Below are positions 14,008-16,638 of a stretch of 16,638 nt of DNA, piece by piece. Below the pieces are notes generated by a model. That model made no database searches, was not told where the DNA came from, and worked only from the letters and a program-made list of their open reading frames with translations. How positions within the stretch are numbered: position 1 is the first letter of the stretch; each line of letters opens with the position of its first letter. The stretch comes from Bacteroidota bacterium (GTDB lineage Bacteria > Bacteroidota > Ignavibacteria > UBA10030 > UBA8401): the NCBI GenBank assembly GCA_030824295.1, contig JAVBYA010000085.1, forward strand, positions 1 through 16,638, written 5' to 3'. The position numbers were made by a program, and so were the translations under genes.

Positions 14008-15834
14008 ATGATCGATGATTTTGGATCCGCCGAACGGCGGCTGGTGATCAGGATCGTGCTCCTTGCCGGCTTTCTTGTCCTGCTCGGACGGCTCTTCCAG
14101 CTGCAGTACATCAATGCGGAACTGTACGGCAAGGAAGCGGAGGAGAATTCCATCCGCAATGTGCCGAAGGTCGCCATCCGCGGCTATGTGTACGACCGGA
14201 ACGGGAAACTGCTCGTGGACAACCGTCCCTCGTACACCGTGATGCTCACCCCCGTCGACTTCGACAAACGCCAGCTGCCGCTCCTCGGCTCCATCCTCTC
14301 CATGCCGGAAGCGACCGTGCTGGAGAAGATCAACCGCGGACGGAAGTACAACGCGTTCATCCCCACCCGCATCAAACGCGACATCTCCTTCGCCGAGCTC
14401 TCCATGCTGGAAGAGCATAAGGACAAACTGTACGGCGTGGAGATCCAGATGGAATCCAAACGCCACTATCCCACCGACGCGCGCGGCAGCCATCTGTTCG
14501 GCTACGCGAAGGAGATCTCGGACGCACAGCTGGAGAAACAGAAACTGGACTATCAGCCCGGGGACATCATCGGCAGCACCGGCATCGAAGCGAAGTACGA
14601 ACAGTTCCTCCGCGGCGAGAAAGGATTCGAGTTCATCTCGCAGAACGCGAAAGGACAGATCATCGGCACATTCGACAACGGGAAGCACGACATCCCACCG
14701 GTGGACGGACTCGACCTGCATCTTTCCATCGACGGCGATGTGCAGGCGATGGCCGAATCGCTCCTGGCGGACAAACGCGGCGCCGTGGTCGCCATCGACC
14801 CGCGCACCGGCGGCATCATCGCGCTCGTCAGCAAACCGGACTACGACCTCTCCCTGCTGAGCGGCACCACACCCCCTGATGTGTGGCGCGCGCTGAACAG
14901 CGATGAAGGGATACCGCTCTATAACAGGGCCACACTCACCCGCTATCCGCCCGGCTCCACCTTCAAGATGCTGCTGGCACTGACGGCGCTGGAGAAGAAG
15001 ATCATCGACGAAAACTGGAGCGTCACCTGTACCGGCGCGTACCGGTACGGCAACAAGGTCTTCAAATGCGAGCATGTGCACGGCCGCGTGGCCGTGGTGG
15101 AGGCCATCCACAGATCATGCAACGTCTTCTTCTATCAGCTGATGCTCAAGGTGGGACTGGACGAATGGAGCGATATGGGGAAACGGTTCGGCTTCGGCAA
15201 GCAGACGAAGATCGATATCACCGAAGAGAATTCCGGGCTGATGCCCGACCGTAATTACTATGACCGCATCCACGGCAAGGGAAAATGGACGCAGGGATAT
15301 CTGATCAGTCTCGGTATCGGTCAGGGCGAGGTCGGCGTCACACCGCTGCAGATGGCGAACTACGCCGCGATGCTGGCGAACAAAGGGAAGTACCATCAGC
15401 CGCATGCGGTCACCTCCATCGTCAACAAGAGGACGAAAGAGGTCCGCACACCGTTGGTGGAAGAACGCGAGATCAAGCTCTCCGACCATACCTGGACGCT
15501 CGTCCGCGAAGGGATGCGCCGCGTAGTGATGGAACCGGGAGGGACCGGACGCGCGGCAAAGGTACCGGGCATCCAGGTGGCCGGAAAGACCGGAACAGCG
15601 CAGAATCCGCACGGAAAATCGCATGCATGGTTCATGGGCTTTGCGCCGTTCGATGACCCGAAGATCGCCATCTGTGTGATGGTGGAGAACGTCGGGTACG
15701 GCGGCGCCTTCGCCGCACCCATCGCCGGTTTCTGCATGGAAGAATATCTGTACGGCGAGATCATCCGCTACAGCAAAGCCCCGATGCCGCTTGAACCGAA
15801 CGAACCGGACGAGGAAACCGTCGCTGTCAACTAA
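14008..15834 (+). CDS. mrdA: Penicillin-binding protein 2 (elongasome transpeptidase)
   Basis: Class B PBP that cross-links new peptidoglycan during side-wall growth, working with RodA. 608 residues: one TM helix (about 12-30), an N-terminal pedestal domain with RGYVYDRNGKLL (58-69), then the transpeptidase. All three catalytic motifs are intact: S317-T-F-K320 (nucleophile Ser), S370-C-N372, and K527-T-G-T530. GIGQGEVGVTPLQMANYAAM (436-455) is also typical. The short acidic C-terminal tail (EPNEPDEET) is likely disordered. It lies 14 bases after mreD, and rodA begins six bases after its stop, so the three genes form one operon. Confidence 0.97.
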   Translation: MIDDFGSAERRLVIRIVLLAGFLVLLGRLFQLQYINAELYGKEAEENSIRNVPKVAIRGYVYDRNGKLLVDNRPSYTVMLTPVDFDKRQLPLLGSILSMPEATVLEKINRGRKYNAFIPTRIKRDISFAELSMLEEHKDKLYGVEIQMESKRHYPTDARGSHLFGYAKEISDAQLEKQKLDYQPGDIIGSTGIEAKYEQFLRGEKGFEFISQNAKGQIIGTFDNGKHDIPPVDGLDLHLSIDGDVQAMAESLLADKRGAVVAIDPRTGGIIALVSKPDYDLSLLSGTTPPDVWRALNSDEGIPLYNRATLTRYPPGSTFKMLLALTALEKKIIDENWSVTCTGAYRYGNKVFKCEHVHGRVAVVEAIHRSCNVFFYQLMLKVGLDEWSDMGKRFGFGKQTKIDITEENSGLMPDRNYYDRIHGKGKWTQGYLISLGIGQGEVGVTPLQMANYAAMLANKGKYHQPHAVTSIVNKRTKEVRTPLVEEREIKLSDHTWTLVREGMRRVVMEPGGTGRAAKVPGIQVAGKTGTAQNPHGKSHAWFMGFAPFDDPKIAICVMVENVGYGGAFAAPIAGFCMEEYLYGEIIRYSKAPMPLEPNEPDEETVAVN

Positions 15835-15840
15835 GGGACC

Positions 15841-16638
15841 ATGAACTCTTTCTTCAAAGAATATTTCGACCGGACCATCTTCTTCTGCGTGCTCTCGCTC
15901 GCGGCGATCGGTCTGCTCTCCATCTACAGCGCCACCTACGATGCTTACGAAGGGCGTGACTTCTTCCGTCAGCTGCTCTGGGTCGGCGTCGGATTCGCGG
16001 CGATGATCTCCATGATGCTCCTGCCGCTGCGCTGGCTGCAGCGGAACGCGCTCCGCATCTTCTTTGCGTCGCTCGGACTCCTCGTGCTGGTATTGGTGGC
16101 AGGGAAACGGGTGTACGGTTCGCAGAGCTGGCTCGGCTTCAGCGGTCTCGGCATCCAGCCTTCCGAGTTCGTCAAGATCACCACCATGCTCGCGCTGGCA
16201 GCGTTCCTCAGCCGGAGCGATGTGAAAGCGACCAACCTGAAGGACCTGGTGAAGACCAGTCTGCTCGTTGCGCTCCCCATCGGTCTCATCATGCTCCAGC
16301 CCGACTTCGGCACATCGCTCACGTACCTGGCGATGTTCATCCCGGTGCTCTACTGGGCGGGCGCATCCAAGTTCCTTATCATCATCATCATCGCGCCGGC
16401 GTTCGTTGCTGCCGCATCGATCTTCGGCACGACACCATTCCTCATCGTGCTGCTCCTTCTCGGCATCGGACTGTTCATGCTGCGCGCCGAGAACCAGTTC
16501 CTCGCCGCGGTCGTCTTCGGTGTGAATGTCGCCATCGGATTCATCGTGCAGATCCTGTACGAGAAACTGCCGCTCTATCAGCAGAATCGTGTGGCATCGT
16601 TCCTGGATCCGAACAACGATCCGCTCGGCGCCGGGTAC
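15841..16638 (+). CDS. rodA: RodA, SEDS peptidoglycan glycosyltransferase (3' end cut by window edge)
   Basis: SEDS-family polymerase that makes glycan strands from lipid II and partners with PBP2. 266 codons are visible of a usual 370-420. Landmarks: GSQSWLGFSGLGIQPSEFVKI (93-113), QPDFGTSL (153-160) and, at the cut end, LDPNNDPLGAGY (255-266), the periplasmic Asp-containing loop conserved in RodA. AAGGGA stands four bases before the ATG. As mrdB/rodA it belongs with mreD and mrdA in the cell-elongation operon. Confidence 0.96.
   Translation, partial: MNSFFKEYFDRTIFFCVLSLAAIGLLSIYSATYDAYEGRDFFRQLLWVGVGFAAMISMMLLPLRWLQRNALRIFFASLGLLVLVLVAGKRVYGSQSWLGFSGLGIQPSEFVKITTMLALAAFLSRSDVKATNLKDLVKTSLLVALPIGLIMLQPDFGTSLTYLAMFIPVLYWAGASKFLIIIIIAPAFVAAASIFGTTPFLIVLLLLGIGLFMLRAENQFLAAVVFGVNVAIGFIVQILYEKLPLYQQNRVASFLDPNNDPLGAGY

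Noticed and set aside
13930..15111. Minus-strand open frame of 393 codons opposite mrdA
   Set aside because: Shadow of the PBP2 gene, with no recognisable domain and no start context.

Overview
The window looks like a chromosomal stretch of a Gram-negative bacterium of the Bacteroidota/Chlorobiota group, most like Ignavibacteria or Kapabacteria. The main clue is a secreted protein with six Asp-box repeats and a C-terminal type IX secretion sorting domain of the NYPNPFNP type. The rest fits a double-membrane rod: an RND efflux pump, a lipoprotein adaptor and a mreD-mrdA-rodA cluster. Most genes are GC-rich, but the stretch from about 5.8 to 7.7 kb is clearly AT-rich and carries poorly conserved genes. 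This is inference from the sequence alone; no database search was possible.

Layout. 1-3451 (minus): adaptor and inner-membrane permease of a tripartite RND pump; the permease runs off the left edge. 3644-4987 (plus): secreted GH13 alpha-amylase-type enzyme. 5070-7835: a mosaic accessory locus. 7792-8940: NagX/HGSNAT-like membrane acyltransferase. 8941-9854: palindromic (REP-like) repeats and an IS200/IS605-type Y1 transposase. 9855-11176: overlapping pair, a DUF3267 membrane zincin and a TauE/SafE permease, ended by a hairpin. 11239-13350 (minus): Asp-box/T9SS protein followed by a Bax inhibitor-1/YccA protein. 13493-16638 (plus): cell-elongation cluster mreD, mrdA (PBP2) and rodA, with rodA cut by the right edge.

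The accessory locus is the part worth study. Three single-gene units, all on the plus strand (secreted FG-GAP-like protein, 114-aa unknown, four-helix membrane protein), are each followed by a related GC-rich palindromic repeat. Two units are bounded by perfect 12-13 bp inverted repeats that contain integron-type core boxes (RYYYAAC and GTTRRRY), so the stretch resembles an integron cassette array without an integrase. Its surroundings are duplicated: the first 113 bp of the nagX-like region also occur as a broken copy at 5641-5753, and a 67-68 bp leader occurs at both 5070-5137 and 5755-5821. The broken nagX copy ends exactly where the second leader begins. This suggests two alternative versions of one cargo slot (leader, cargo, nagX) joined in tandem, one carrying a DUF4279 gene and the other the three cassettes. 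Short palindromes with a GAA or TTC loop occur in the cassette repeats, around the IS200-type gene and over its ribosome binding site, which gives a second, competing idea about what recognises them.
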